Source of the DNA: VAXT01 sp963728535 | GTDB taxonomy: Bacteria > Actinomycetota > Thermoleophilia > Gaiellales > Gaiellaceae | Assembly (NCBI GenBank): GCA_963728535.1 | Contig: CAVSKK010000001.1 | Coordinates: 1,426,001-1,490,000, forward strand | Length of the DNA stretch: 64,000 nt | Direction of reading: 5' to 3' | In this document: positions 52,001 through 61,387 of the stretch, one piece after another | Numbering within the stretch: the stretch's first letter is position 1 | How the letters are laid out: every line of letters begins with the position of its first letter | The notes under the pieces: generated by a model | What the model was told of the DNA's origin: nothing | The model's input: only the letters and a program-made list of their open reading frames with translations | Database searches by the model: none | Translations under genes and position numbers: made by a program

Positions 52001-53743
52001 GTGCGCACGATCTGGTCTCTCTGGCAGAGCGCCGTCGCGCAGGAGCGCTCGCGCCCGGCCTATCTCGTCGAAGAGCAAGACGGCTGGCGCGAGGTCTCCT
52101 GGGCCGAGGCAGCCGAAGCGGTCGACGAGCTCGCCAACGGCCTGCTCGCGCTCGGAATCGGCAAGGGCGATGCCTTTGGCATTCTTGCCCGCACCCGGCT
52201 CGAATGGTCGCTGCTCGACTTCGCGCTCGCGCAAGTCGGCGCGGTGGCGGCTCCGATCTACCCGTCGAGCAGCGCGGCCGAAGCCTGCTACATCCTCGAG
52301 CACTCGAACGCCGTCGGCTGCCTGGTCGAGAGCGAGGAGGACCTCGCGAAGATCGCAGACGCGCGCCCCGAGCACGTGTACACGGTCGAGACGCTGGACG
52401 AGTTACGGGCGCTCGGGCGCGAGCATGCCGCAGGCCAGCCGGGCGCCCTCGATCAAGCGCGCGCCAAGATCGGCGAGGACGATCTCTTCACCTTCATCTA
52501 CACCTCCGGCACGACCGGGCCACCGAAGGCCTGCATGATCCTGAACCGGAACTACTACGAGATGGCGGGGAGGATCCACGAGGTCGAGGACTTCTTCCTC
52601 CCGACCGACGTGATGCTGCTCTACCTGCCGCTCGCCCACAACTTCGGCCGGCTCATGCACCTGCTCAGCGCGCACCTTGGATTCACGATCGCTTTCTGCC
52701 CCGACCCGCGGCGAATCGGCGAGATCCTGCCGGAGGTTCGCCCAACGATCCTGCCGACCGTGCCCAGAGTCCTCGAGAAGGTGCACACCGGCGTTGCTGG
52801 GAACTTCGCCGCCGCCACCGGCGTCAAGCGACGGCTGATCGACTGGGCCCAGCGCGTGGGACGCCGGGTGAGCGCGCTCCGGCAACAGGGACAGCCGGTT
52901 CCTCGTGGGCTCGCGGCCCAGCATCGCCTCGCGGACCGGCTTGTCTACTCGAAGGTCAAGGATCGGCTCGGCGGACGGCTCCGAGCCGCAATCTCGGGCG
53001 GGGCGCCGCTCGCCAAGGAGATCGCCGAGTTCTTCCACGCCATCGACATTCTCGTTCTCGAGGGCTATGGGCAGACGGAGGGGACGACGGCGTCGAACGT
53101 CAACCGCCCCCATCACTTCAAGTTCGGCACGGTCGGTCCCGCCATCCCCGGGATCGAAGTCACGACCGCCGAGGACGGCGAGATCCTCGTGCGCGGGCCG
53201 ACGGTCTTCGCCGGCTACTACAAGGACGAGGAGGCGACGAGCTCGGTGCTTCCCGGCGACGGTTGGCTGCACACGGGCGACGTGGGCGAGATCGACGAGG
53301 ACGGTTTCCTGACCATCACCGACCGCAAGAAGGACATCATCGTCACAGCAGGCGGCAAGAACGTCTCGCCGCAGAACATCGAGAACCTCCTCAAGGGCAG
53401 CCCGCTGGTCTCGCAGGCACTCGTCGTCGGCGACCGCCGCCCCCACCTCATTGCGTTGATCACGCTCGACGAGGAGGAGCTCGCCAAGTGGGCCGCCGGG
53501 CGCGGTCTCGAGGGCAAGACGGCCGACCTGGCACAGCAAGACGACGTGCGCAAGCTCGTCGAGACTGCCGTCGAGACCGTCAACGACGACCTGGCGCACT
53601 TCGAGCAGGTTCGCCGTTTCGAGATTCTCCCGCGCGACTTCTCGGCTGATCAGAACGAGATCACGCCGACGCTGAAGCTGAAGCGCCGAGTCGTCGAAGA
53701 GCATTTCGCCGACGAGATCGAGACGCTGTACGCGCCGATGTGA
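52001..53743 (+). CDS. Long-chain acyl-CoA synthetase (AMP-forming)
   Basis: 580 residues from GTG 52001. Adenylation motifs: A3 FIYTSGTTGPPKACMILN near 165, A5 LVLEGYGQTEGTTASNVN near 348, A7 GWLHTGDVGEIDEDGFLTITDRKKDIIVTAGGKNVSPQNIE near 425-465, and A10 TLKLKRRVVEEHF near the end. Closest in layout to the FadD15/FACL long-chain branch. Activates fatty acids for beta-oxidation or lipid synthesis, in keeping with nearby acyl-CoA dehydrogenases. Confidence 0.93.
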   Translation: MRTIWSLWQSAVAQERSRPAYLVEEQDGWREVSWAEAAEAVDELANGLLALGIGKGDAFGILARTRLEWSLLDFALAQVGAVAAPIYPSSSAAEACYILEHSNAVGCLVESEEDLAKIADARPEHVYTVETLDELRALGREHAAGQPGALDQARAKIGEDDLFTFIYTSGTTGPPKACMILNRNYYEMAGRIHEVEDFFLPTDVMLLYLPLAHNFGRLMHLLSAHLGFTIAFCPDPRRIGEILPEVRPTILPTVPRVLEKVHTGVAGNFAAATGVKRRLIDWAQRVGRRVSALRQQGQPVPRGLAAQHRLADRLVYSKVKDRLGGRLRAAISGGAPLAKEIAEFFHAIDILVLEGYGQTEGTTASNVNRPHHFKFGTVGPAIPGIEVTTAEDGEILVRGPTVFAGYYKDEEATSSVLPGDGWLHTGDVGEIDEDGFLTITDRKKDIIVTAGGKNVSPQNIENLLKGSPLVSQALVVGDRRPHLIALITLDEEELAKWAAGRGLEGKTADLAQQDDVRKLVETAVETVNDDLAHFEQVRRFEILPRDFSADQNEITPTLKLKRRVVEEHFADEIETLYAPM

Positions 53744-53773
53744 CGCACGAGGTCACAGGGACGTAAAGAGGTC

Positions 53774-54232
53774 ATGAGATCCCTCGTGGTGGGACTGATG
53801 GCCGTGTCTCTAGGTGCCTGCGGCGGGAACGCCGGGTTCCCGCCGCTAACCGGGCCGCCTGGCAAGCCTCCGTCGGCTCCGCGCGTGAACGGCCGCCCAC
53901 CGCCGGCCTGGGTTCAGACCGCGCGCGGCGCACGCTGGCTCGGTTATTCCAGTTTCTGCTGGGATGGGCTATGCGCGGATTACGCCAGTCCTCGCTGCGG
54001 CGATGGGCACACGCCGACGCTGCATCTCACCCGCGGGGAGGTCATCAGGTTCCACCTTCCGTTCACGCCGACCGAGAGCGCGCTTTCCCGCGGCCTTCGA
54101 GCTCGTACGAAACGCCTAGAGCTTGCGAGGAGCCCGAGTTGGCGCGTCCGTGCTGCCGGCCCGTTCACGCTCTTCGTGCGACCCAAGAGGGGTGGCGACG
54201 CCAGCTATACGGCTTGTGTCCGGTTCGACTAG
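53774..54232 (+). CDS. Putative lipoprotein
   Basis: 152 residues. The lipobox SLGAC at residues 12-16 follows a hydrophobic leader, so the protein is probably lipidated at Cys16 and anchored outside. A Pro-rich spacer (PPLTGPPGKPPSAPRVNGRPPPAW) precedes a compact domain with four Cys (CWDGLCADYASPRCG and TACVRFD). Family not recognised. Stand-alone gene, 30 bp after the acyl-CoA synthetase. Confidence 0.7.
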   Translation: MRSLVVGLMAVSLGACGGNAGFPPLTGPPGKPPSAPRVNGRPPPAWVQTARGARWLGYSSFCWDGLCADYASPRCGDGHTPTLHLTRGEVIRFHLPFTPTESALSRGLRARTKRLELARSPSWRVRAAGPFTLFVRPKRGGDASYTACVRFD

Positions 54233-54442
54233 TGCGAGGCGTGGTTCACAGATTCGGTGCAGTGTTGGCACAGACGCGTCTGACCCCTCGCGGTACGCTC
54301 ACCACGGGTGGCGGGTGGAGCTCTCCCCACCCGGGTGGGGATGTGGGCCTGGACTGCGTGAGCAGGTCTCAGCCGGAGGGCGCGAGGCTGATCTCCGGCT
54401 ACCCGGACGAAGCCGGTGGCCCGGTCCGGTGAAGCGAGCGAA
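54233..54442. other. Gene-free spacer between convergent lipoprotein and NlpC/P60 genes
   Basis: 210 bases. It holds GC hairpins, the best being GGGTGG-AGCTCTC-CCACCC near 54309-54327, and a second complementary pair, CCGGCT with AGCCGG, near 54400-54420. No U-runs, no tRNA-like fold and no riboswitch signature that I recognise. Likely a shared termination or processing region. Confidence 0.4.
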
Positions 54443-55588
54443 TTAGAGGCGCCGGGCGCCGACCCAGGTGGACGAGTACCACCCGGACAGGCTCGAGATC
54501 TTGACCACGTCGCCGGTATGCGGTGAGTGGATGAACTGGCCGCCGCCGATATAGATCCCGTCGTGGCCGAGACCGTTGAAGAAGACTAGGTCGCCTGCCT
54601 GGAGTTGGTCACGCGAGACGGGCATCCCGTATCCGTACTGGGCGGCCGCGTTATGAGGAAGCGAGACGCCCACCTGGGCGAAGACGTACATGACGAAGCC
54701 TGAGCAGTCGAAGCCTGAAGGGCTCGCCCCTCCGTAGACGTACGGGGTCCCGAGATACTGCATCGCGATCCCGACGACGCCGCCGTATTTCCCGGGCGGA
54801 GGAGCGTAAACGGGGTCGGAGGGATTCGTGATCGCCCCGGCGCTTGCGCTGAGCACCTCGGCCCCGGCCGTTGAGAGCCTGGCCCGGGCCTGCGCCGCCA
54901 GCTGGGCCTGCTGGGCGCGCTCAGCGGCCTGAATCCGGTCGATCTCGCTCTTGATCGACGAGAGAAGCTGCCGGCGCTGCGCGAGCTGCCCTTCGATCGA
55001 CGCCTTCTGAGCCGACCGCTCGGCGACGAGCTTCTCCTGCTGCACGTGCGCGTTCTTCAGACGTACTTCGCGGGTCTGAACCGCGGCGCGGAAAATCTCG
55101 ACCTGCTTCAGGACCTCCGTGCTCTGATCCGAAACGCGATTCACGGTGTCGATGCGCGACATGAGGTCGTCGATCGAGCTCGCGCCGAGCAGGACCTCGA
55201 GATTCGTGTTCTCGCCGCCGGAGGTGTACATCGCAAACAGGCGCTCGGAGAGCATCGCCTGAGCGTGCCGGAGGTTCGACCGTGCAAGGCGAAGCGCCAC
55301 CTCATTCTCCTGAAGATCCGCCTCGATGCCGGCCAACTTCTCGTTCGCGAGGTTGTAAGCGTCGATCGCATGCTCGAGGTTCGCGTCGAGCCCCTGGATC
55401 TGTCCGAGCACGGCCTGGGCCTCTGCCTGCTTCGCAGAGACCGTTCCAGGGGTGGCGAACGCAACCGGGGCAGCCACGAGGACAGCCACGACACTGAGCA
55501 CGAACAGCCACGCCTGCCGCTTGAAAATGCCGGTACATGGGCGATCCCCGGCCGCGACTGGCGCACCGGAAGGGGGCCGGTACGTCAC
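54443..55588 (-). CDS. Secreted NlpC/P60 family endopeptidase with coiled coil
   Basis: 381 residues from GTG 55588, chosen because a promoter places the transcript start within about two bases. Signal segment near 22-45 (WLFVLSVVAVLVAAPVAFA). A long coiled coil (about 50-230) resembles PcsB/RipA-type regulators. The C-terminal NlpC/P60 domain has catalytic Cys in SGFDCSGFVMYVF, His in GHDGIYIGGGQFIHSP, plus the HSPHTGDVV segment. Cleaves peptidoglycan stem peptides. Its neighbour at 55702 has a similar coiled coil and a different wall domain. Confidence 0.9.
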   Translation of the reverse strand: MTYRPPSGAPVAAGDRPCTGIFKRQAWLFVLSVVAVLVAAPVAFATPGTVSAKQAEAQAVLGQIQGLDANLEHAIDAYNLANEKLAGIEADLQENEVALRLARSNLRHAQAMLSERLFAMYTSGGENTNLEVLLGASSIDDLMSRIDTVNRVSDQSTEVLKQVEIFRAAVQTREVRLKNAHVQQEKLVAERSAQKASIEGQLAQRRQLLSSIKSEIDRIQAAERAQQAQLAAQARARLSTAGAEVLSASAGAITNPSDPVYAPPPGKYGGVVGIAMQYLGTPYVYGGASPSGFDCSGFVMYVFAQVGVSLPHNAAAQYGYGMPVSRDQLQAGDLVFFNGLGHDGIYIGGGQFIHSPHTGDVVKISSLSGWYSSTWVGARRL

Positions 55589-55596
55589 GTGATGGG

Positions 55597-55625
55597 ACCC
55601 TAACAACGCGGACGGACGACCGCAA
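55597..55625 (-). promoter_or_regulatory. Promoter TTGCGG-17-TAGGGT of the NlpC/P60 gene
   Basis: On the minus strand TTGCGG (55625-55620), 17 bp, TAGGGT (55602-55597); start expected near 55590, two bases before GTG 55588. Supports a leaderless mRNA. Confidence 0.65.
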
Positions 55626-55701
55626 ACGGCCTCTGAACTCCGGCTGAAAGGTGGTGCGGTGCCGCACAAACCTTCGCCGGGACTATGGTAGGTTCACCCC
55701 C

Positions 55702-56697
55702 GTGGGAGAGCCAGGTACCGCCCTTCGGGCTGGGCTCGCCGCTGTCTGCGTCGCCGTTCTCGCCGCTTTGCTGCTTCCGGCAGCACGTGGCGCTGATTCG
55801 CCGTCGAAGCTTCGCGAGCGCGCCCAGACGCTTCGGGCCCAGAATGGATCGCTGAGCACGCAGGCCGAATCGGCGTGGCTGAGCTCGGTCTCGCTCGGGA
55901 CGCGACTCGAGCAGACGCGGGCCGCCCTCGTCCGGCTGCGCGCGAGAACACAGGCGATTGCGGGAAAGCGCGCCGAAGCGGAAGAAAGCCTCCGGCTCGC
56001 GAGGCGCACGATCGCCGTGTCCGAGCGGCGCCTGGCCGACCGTCTCCGCGTCCTCTACGAGCAGGAAGACGCAGACCCCATGGCGGTCCTAGTGGGCGCG
56101 ACGTCGCTCGACGACGCGATCAGCGGGCTCGAGAATCTCCACCGAGTTGCCGGACAGGACCGCAACGTCATCGAACAGGCTGAGGCCGCTCGCGCCAGGC
56201 TCGTCCGCGCAACGCACCGACTAGCCGAGCAAGAAGCGCAGGCGCGAGAGACCGAAGCGGCGACTGCGGCAACCGTCGCCGCGTTGGACGCCGCACGCCG
56301 CGAGCGAGAGAGCCTGCTTGCGTCGCTCACGGCGAAGCGCAATTCGAACGCGCGAACACTTTCATCCGTCGGATCGCAGTTGGCGGCGGCCCAGGCTCAG
56401 CGCACGACGACCGAGCTCTCAGGAGCCGTCGCAGGGACGAACAGCATGACGGTGACGGCGACTGGCTACTCCCTGACGGGCAAGACGGCGACAGGCGTGC
56501 CGGTCGGATACGGAATCGTCGCCGTCGACCCGGCCGTGATTCCACTCGGGACGCACATGACGGTGCCCGGGTACGGCGAAGGCGTCGCAGCCGACACGGG
56601 CGGCGCCGTCGGCGGGTCCCGCATCGACCTCTGGTTCCCGACGCGGGCGGAAGCGCTCGCCTGGGGGACGCGAACCGTCACAATCACGCTGCACTGA
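55702..56697 (+). CDS. Secreted coiled-coil protein with C-terminal 3D domain
   Basis: 331 residues from GTG 55702 (VGEPGTALRAGLAAVCVAV), with TATGGT 12 bases upstream. Signal segment near 8-30, a long Arg/Glu/Ala coiled coil (about 35-215), then a 3D domain: TVTATGYSLTG, GYGIVAVDPAVIPLGTHMTVPGYGEGVAADTGGAVGGSRIDLWF, carrying the three conserved Asp residues. 3D domains occur in lytic and resuscitation factors (MltA/YocH/RpfB-like). Probably a peptidoglycan hydrolase or its helper, divergent from the NlpC/P60 gene. Confidence 0.86.
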   Translation: MGEPGTALRAGLAAVCVAVLAALLLPAARGADSPSKLRERAQTLRAQNGSLSTQAESAWLSSVSLGTRLEQTRAALVRLRARTQAIAGKRAEAEESLRLARRTIAVSERRLADRLRVLYEQEDADPMAVLVGATSLDDAISGLENLHRVAGQDRNVIEQAEAARARLVRATHRLAEQEAQARETEAATAATVAALDAARRERESLLASLTAKRNSNARTLSSVGSQLAAAQAQRTTTELSGAVAGTNSMTVTATGYSLTGKTATGVPVGYGIVAVDPAVIPLGTHMTVPGYGEGVAADTGGAVGGSRIDLWFPTRAEALAWGTRTVTITLH

Positions 56698-56722
56698 GAG
56701 CACCGGAGACGAGGGAAGCGGC

Positions 56723-57403
56723 GTGAGCCAGAAGTCCAAGGGACAGGCCAAGGAGGAGAAGTCCGACCTCCGCGTCCTGCTCGTGGACGACCACGATCTC
56801 TTCCGGACCGGGCTGCGCAATCTGCTCGAGGAGCAAGGGCTTCAGATCGTCGGCGAAGCGTCGAACGGCAAGGACGCGATCCGGCTCGTGCGTGAGCTGG
56901 CACCGGACATCGTCGTCATGGACCTGAACATGCCGGGCATCACCGGCGTCGAGGCAACGCGGGAGATTACGTCCTTCGCTCCTCTCACCCGGGTCCTCGT
57001 CCTCACGATCTCGGACCAGAACGAGGACGTGATGGACGCGATCGTCGCCGGCGCCTGCGGCTACCTGGTCAAGGACTCGTCGATCCAGGAACTGATCCGC
57101 GGGATCACGGCCGCAGCGGTCGGGGAGTCGCTGATCTCACCCCCGATCGCGGCAAAGGTCCTCGAGCGTGTGCGCGCGGTGACTCTCGACCAGGGCGCCC
57201 AGACGATCCGTGCCGAGCTCTCGGAGCGCGAGCTCGAGGTCCTGCGCCTGATCGCGAACGGGAAAGACAACTCGCAGATCGCTGCGGCGCTCCACATCAG
57301 CCCGAAGACGGTCAAGAACCACATCTCGAACATCCTGATGAAGCTCCAGATCGAAAACCGCATTCAGGCAGCGGTCTACGCCGTGCGCAGCGGCATCGTC
57401 TGA
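56723..57403 (+). CDS. NarL/FixJ-family response regulator
   Basis: 226 residues. Receiver domain: RVLLVDDHDLFRTGL with acidic pocket D22-D23, phospho-acceptor Asp in VVMDLNMPGITG near 65, Thr in VLTISDQN near 94, Lys in YLVKDSS near 117. LuxR-type HTH: LSERELEVLRLIANGKDNSQIAAALHISPKTVKNHISNILMKLQIENRIQAAVYA. Start GTG 56723; no kinase adjacent, so it is an orphan here. May control the neighbouring wall-hydrolase genes; untested. Confidence 0.92.
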   Translation: MSQKSKGQAKEEKSDLRVLLVDDHDLFRTGLRNLLEEQGLQIVGEASNGKDAIRLVRELAPDIVVMDLNMPGITGVEATREITSFAPLTRVLVLTISDQNEDVMDAIVAGACGYLVKDSSIQELIRGITAAAVGESLISPPIAAKVLERVRAVTLDQGAQTIRAELSERELEVLRLIANGKDNSQIAAALHISPKTVKNHISNILMKLQIENRIQAAVYAVRSGIV

Positions 57404-57573
57404 ACCGTCGAGCGGCGCGCTAAAAACGGTACCGCCCACCTCCCCCCACTGCGATCCTAGTGGTGAAAAACGCATCCGCGGGTGCCGCCTTTGTGCCGAC
57501 TCTGTGTTGCGGCGATGGGCACACCACGATCCGCCGAAAGCGATGCGAGCGACTGGTTCCGACGACCAACGCC
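57404..57573. other. Spacer after the response regulator, no gene seen
   Basis: About 170 bases before the repeat element. Small hairpin-capable runs occur, such as ACCGTCG-TCGAGCGG type GC arms near 57404, and CACTGCGATCCTAGTG near 57451. No ORF on either strand has family features. It may hold the terminator of the response-regulator gene. Confidence 0.35.
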
Positions 57574-57700
57574 GCGGAGGCGGGCTTTGCCCGTCTCCGC
57601 CCACAACCGCAAGCCCTTGAGACACCTCGAAGAAAGTCGTCATGGCGCGCGCAGCGCGCCGGACTTTCTTCGACTAGCGCAGCGCGCCGGACTTTCTTCG
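57574..57700 (+). repeat. Two-hairpin intergenic element, copy 3, with a duplicated 3' arm
   Basis: Hairpin A GCGGAGGCGGGC-TTT-GCCCGTCTCCGC (57574-57600), linker with TTGAGACACCT, hairpin B outer stem CGAAGAAAGTC (57628-57638) with GACTTTCTTCG (57662-57672), GTCAT bulge, inner stem GGCGCGC-GCA-GCGCGCC. A second copy of the 3' part (GCGCAGCGCGCCGGACTTTC and on) occupies 57676-57700. The element ends two bases before the stop of the opposing gene at 57703. Confidence 0.9.
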
Positions 57701-57702
57701 AC

Positions 57703-58020
57703 CTAGGCGGCGCGGGCGACGAGCTCGCGAAGAGGCGCGAGCACGGCGCGGAGGTCCACGCTTCGCTGCTCGGTCTCGTGGAGGCGGCGAAGAAGGCCCG
57801 AGAGCTTCCCCGGAGGCACGTCGTGCCCGTCTGCCACCTTCTGCGTCAGCTTGTCGATGCGATGCTCGAGCCGCAGGCACTCCGCGTCGAGCTGGAGTGC
57901 CCACGCATAACCATCGGTCAAGGTCGGCTCGACCTCGTTGCGTGGGAGACCGGCGCCCTGCGCGATTGCGTCGAGCAAAGCGCGAATGCGCTCCAGGAGT
58001 AGTTCTGCGTCCTCTGGCAC
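57703..58020 (-). CDS. Small all-helical hypothetical protein
   Basis: 105 residues, ATG start. Three predicted helices: ELLLERIRALLDAIAQGAG, GYAWALQLDAECLRLEHRIDKLTQKVADG and GKLSGLLRRLHETEQRSVDLRAVLAPLRELVARAA. Heptad-like leucine and arginine spacing suggests a coiled-coil bundle. No signal or membrane segment. Family not recognised. The repeat element lies two bases beyond its stop. Confidence 0.65.
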   Translation of the reverse strand: MPEDAELLLERIRALLDAIAQGAGLPRNEVEPTLTDGYAWALQLDAECLRLEHRIDKLTQKVADGHDVPPGKLSGLLRRLHETEQRSVDLRAVLAPLRELVARAA

Positions 58021-58136
58021 GGTCGCTCGATTATGTGCAGCGGGGCGGTCGGCGGCTATGGGCCGCTCGGCCCATCTTTGCGATCGGAAGACCTACTCGA
58101 TTTGCGGTGCCCTTCCCACGCCAGGAGAATGCTCTC

Positions 58137-59345
58137 GTGCCGCGCCGCCTCCTCGCCTTTTTCCTCGCCGTCGCGTTCCTGGCGCCTCCAGCCGCCGCCG
58201 CGAGCCAGACGCCGCTCTCAAAGCGGCTCTCGCGGGCGCTCGCGGTTCCCCACGTGGCGAAATCCCGCTCCGCTGCCTTCGCCGTCGATCTGGTCACCGG
58301 CGAGACGGTGTTCGCCCGGCATCCGAGCATGTCGCTCATCCCCGCTTCGAACCAGAAGCTCGCCGTCACGTACGCCTGCCTGCTCGCGCTCGGGCCGACC
58401 TTCCGGTTCGAAACCAACATCCTCGGCGAGGGCGAGCTCGACGGCTCGGTCTGGCGCGGGGACGTCTTCCTGAAAGGCGGCGGCGACCCGACCCTCTCCA
58501 CGCTCGACCTGTTGCAGCTCGCCTCACAGCTCCACGCCCAGGGCATCCGCCGGGTCAGTGGTCGCGTCGTGGGCGACGAGTCCTACTTCGACGCCAAGCG
58601 GATGGGCCCGGGCTGGAAGCCGTGGTTCTTCATCAACGAATCGGCGCCCCTCTCGGCGCTCACCGTCGACAGGGCGCGGTACCAGGGCCGCATCACCCGC
58701 GAGCCGGCCCTCGCCGCCGCACTCTCATTCCGCGCCGCCCTGCGACGTGTCGGGATCCGGGTCGCCGGGCGGGCCGTCACGGGCGTGGCCGAGGTGGAAG
58801 CCCAGGAGGTGCCGTTGGCGACGATCGAGTCCGTGCCGCTTCAGCAGGTCCTCCGCTTCATGGACCACGAGAGCGACAACTTCACGGCGGAGCTCCTCCT
58901 GAAGCAGCTCGGAGTCGGCTTTGCGAACCAGGGATCCTCGGCGACCGGAGCAGCGGTCGTCCGGCAGCTGCTGACGGAACAGGGGATCCCGCTCGCCGGC
59001 GTGCGGATCGCCGACGGCTCGGGGCTCTCGCGTCTCGACCGGCTGACCGCCAACGCGCTGGTCGCAATGCTGCGCGCGAGCTGGCTCGACGAGGAGCTGC
59101 GCGAGATCCTGCTCTCGGCGCTGCCTGTCGCCGGGCGCAGCGGGACGCTCGACTCGAGGATGCGCGGAACCGCGGCTGCCGGGCGAGTCCGAGCGAAGAC
59201 CGGCACCCTCAACGAGGCCTCGGCCCTCTCCGGCTATGTCAGGCGCCGCTACGCGTTCTCGGTGATCCAGAACGGCTCGCCCGTCTCACACTTCTGGGCA
59301 CGCACGGCCCAGGACCGGTTCGCCGCCGTTCTAGCTGCCCAGTAG
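58137..59345 (+). CDS. dacB: D-alanyl-D-alanine carboxypeptidase/endopeptidase (PBP4/DacB, S13 family)
   Basis: 402 residues from GTG 58137, with CAGGAGA eight bases upstream. Signal peptide LLAFFLAVAFLAPPAAAA. Penicillin-binding motifs: SxxK in PASNQKLAV near 66, SxN in HESDNFTAE near 247, and KTG in RAKTGTLNE near 353. It trims or hydrolyses peptide cross-links in the cell wall. Overlaps the convergent ligA by 15 bp. Confidence 0.92.
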   Translation: MPRRLLAFFLAVAFLAPPAAAASQTPLSKRLSRALAVPHVAKSRSAAFAVDLVTGETVFARHPSMSLIPASNQKLAVTYACLLALGPTFRFETNILGEGELDGSVWRGDVFLKGGGDPTLSTLDLLQLASQLHAQGIRRVSGRVVGDESYFDAKRMGPGWKPWFFINESAPLSALTVDRARYQGRITREPALAAALSFRAALRRVGIRVAGRAVTGVAEVEAQEVPLATIESVPLQQVLRFMDHESDNFTAELLLKQLGVGFANQGSSATGAAVVRQLLTEQGIPLAGVRIADGSGLSRLDRLTANALVAMLRASWLDEELREILLSALPVAGRSGTLDSRMRGTAAAGRVRAKTGTLNEASALSGYVRRRYAFSVIQNGSPVSHFWARTAQDRFAAVLAAQ

Positions 59346-61315
59346 AGACTTCAGCGCCTGCTCGTCGAGGATCGGGACCCCGGCCTGCTGCGCCTTCTTG
59401 AGCTTCGAGCCGGGCTCCTCCCCGACGATCACGCCGGCCGTCTTCTTCGAGACGGAGTTCCCGACCTTCGCGCCCTTGGCCTCGAGGGCTGCGGCGGCCT
59501 CGTCTCGCGTGAACGACTCGAGCGTCCCGGTGAGCACGTACGTCTGGCCGGTAAGCGGGCCCTCGACCGGCTTCAGCTCGTCGCCGGTCTCGAAGCGGAG
59601 CCCGAGGCCGCGCAGCTCGTCTATGAGCCGTCGGTTCTCCTCGTCGGAGAACCACTCGGCGATCGCCTCTGCGCGGTCCGGCCCGATGCCCTCCACCTCC
59701 TGGATCTCCTCCTGGGTCGCGTCGCACAGCTTCTCGATCGAGCCGAAATGGGCCGCGAGGTTGCGCGCCGTAACCCAGCCGGTCTGCGGGATGTTCAACC
59801 CCGCCAGGATTCGGTGGAACGTGAAATTCTGCTTCGACTGCTCGATCGCCGCGACGGCGCTTCCGGCAGAGATCTCCGCGTAGCCGTCGAGCTCCATCAG
59901 CTGCTCCTTCGTCAGCCGGTACAGGTCCGGTATCGAGGTGACGATCCCTTCGCGCCAGAGCCTCCGGATTGCCTGCTCGCCGACGCCGTCGATGTCCCAG
60001 ACCCAGTTGATGAGCGTCTCGAGGCCTCGCGACTCGCACTTCGGGTTCGGGCAGCGGTGCATCGCCTCGCCCTCGGGCTTGACGATCTCGGCACCGCAGA
60101 GGGGGCACTTCTTGGGCATGCGGAATCGCCTGCGAGCCCTTCGCATGTGGGCAGCACGGGGCCGACGACCTGGGGGATGACGTCGCCTGCCCGCTGGACG
60201 ATGACGGTGTCCCCGACCCGGATGTCCTTGCGGTTGATGTCGTCCTCGTTGTGGAGCGTCGCGTTCGAGACGGTGACGCCGCCGACCTCGACCGGCTCGA
60301 GCTGCGCCCAAGGGTTGAGCGCGCCCGTCCGCCCCACTCTGATGTGGATTTGCAGGAGCTTCGTCTCGGCGGTCATCGGCGCCCACTTGTAGGCGCGAGC
60401 CCAGCGCGGCCGCCCGTGGAGGGCGCTGAGACGCTGCTGCTGGTCGAACGAGTCGACCTTGATCACGAAGCCGTCGATCTCGTAGTCGAGCTCGAGCCGT
60501 CTCGTCTCCCAGAGCCTGCAGACCTCGGCGACGGCCTCGACTGACTCGTGCCGCTCCGAGAAGGGGTTGGTGCGGAAACCGTGTTCCCGCAGCCACTCGA
60601 GCGTCTCCCAGTGCGTGCCCAGCTCGACTCCCTCTGCGGCGCCGAGCCCGTACATCCACACGGCGAGCGGCCGGGAGGCTGTGATCGACGAGTCCTTCTG
60701 GCGCAGTGATCCTGCGGCGGCGTTTCTCGGGTTCGGTGCGAGTTTCTGACCCAGCTCGGCGACACGGGCGTTCAGCTCGCTGAAGCCGGAGAGCGGCATG
60801 TAGACCTCGCCGCGCACCTCCGCAACCGCCGGCAAGCGATTTCCGCGCATCCTGAGCGGCACCGATGGGATCGTGCGCAGGTTGACCGTCACGTCCTCGC
60901 CTTGCACGCCGTCGCCGCGAGTGGCGCCACGCGTCAGCAGACCGTCCTCGTAGGTGAGATTGATCGCGAGCCCGTCGATCTTCGGCTCCGTCACGTAGGC
61001 GACGGGCTCGTCGGTCCCGAGCCGCTTCCGCACGTCGGCAGCCCACTTCTCGAGCGCCTCGTCCGTAGTCACCTTCTCGAGCGAGCCCATCGCGGTGAGG
61101 TGCTGCACTTTCTGAAAGCGTCCGCTCGCCGGCGCACCCACTCGCTGCGTCGGCGAGTCGGGAGTGACCAGCTCGGGATGCTCCTCTTCGAGTGCCTTGA
61201 GCTCGTCGTAGAGCCGGTCGTACGCGGCGTCCGAGATCTCGGGCTCGTCGAGGACGTGGTATCGGTAGAGGTGGTGCTCGAGCTGCTTGCGCAGGTCCTC
61301 GATTCGCCGCTCCAT
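59331..61315 (-). pseudogene. ligA: NAD-dependent DNA ligase interrupted by an apparent -1 frameshift
   Basis: The N-terminal part from ATG 61315 (MERRIEDLRKQLEHHLYRYH) contains the adenylation motif TEPKIDGLAINLTYEDG and the OB region up to DVIPQVVGPVLPTCEGL. The C-terminal part, in another frame, resumes with FRMPKKCPLCGAE (zinc finger CPLC/CPNPKC), helix-hairpin-helix repeats, and a BRCT domain ending LKSLLGS at 59331. One added base between about 60125 and 60155 restores a 661-residue protein of normal LigA length. LigA is usually essential, so an assembly indel is more likely than real inactivation. Confidence 0.9.
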
Positions 61316-61387
61316 TGCCTTGGTCGCCACGAAGCTGATGCTAGCCGGGGCGGTTCCGTCGCAAGCCGGCAGTAGCATGTCTGTCTC

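Noticed and set aside
54233..55702. Possible c-di-AMP (ydaO-type) riboswitch near the NlpC/P60 gene
   Set aside because: Such genes often carry one, but the region upstream of 55588 is a tight promoter with no leader, and the downstream spacer lacks the conserved blocks.
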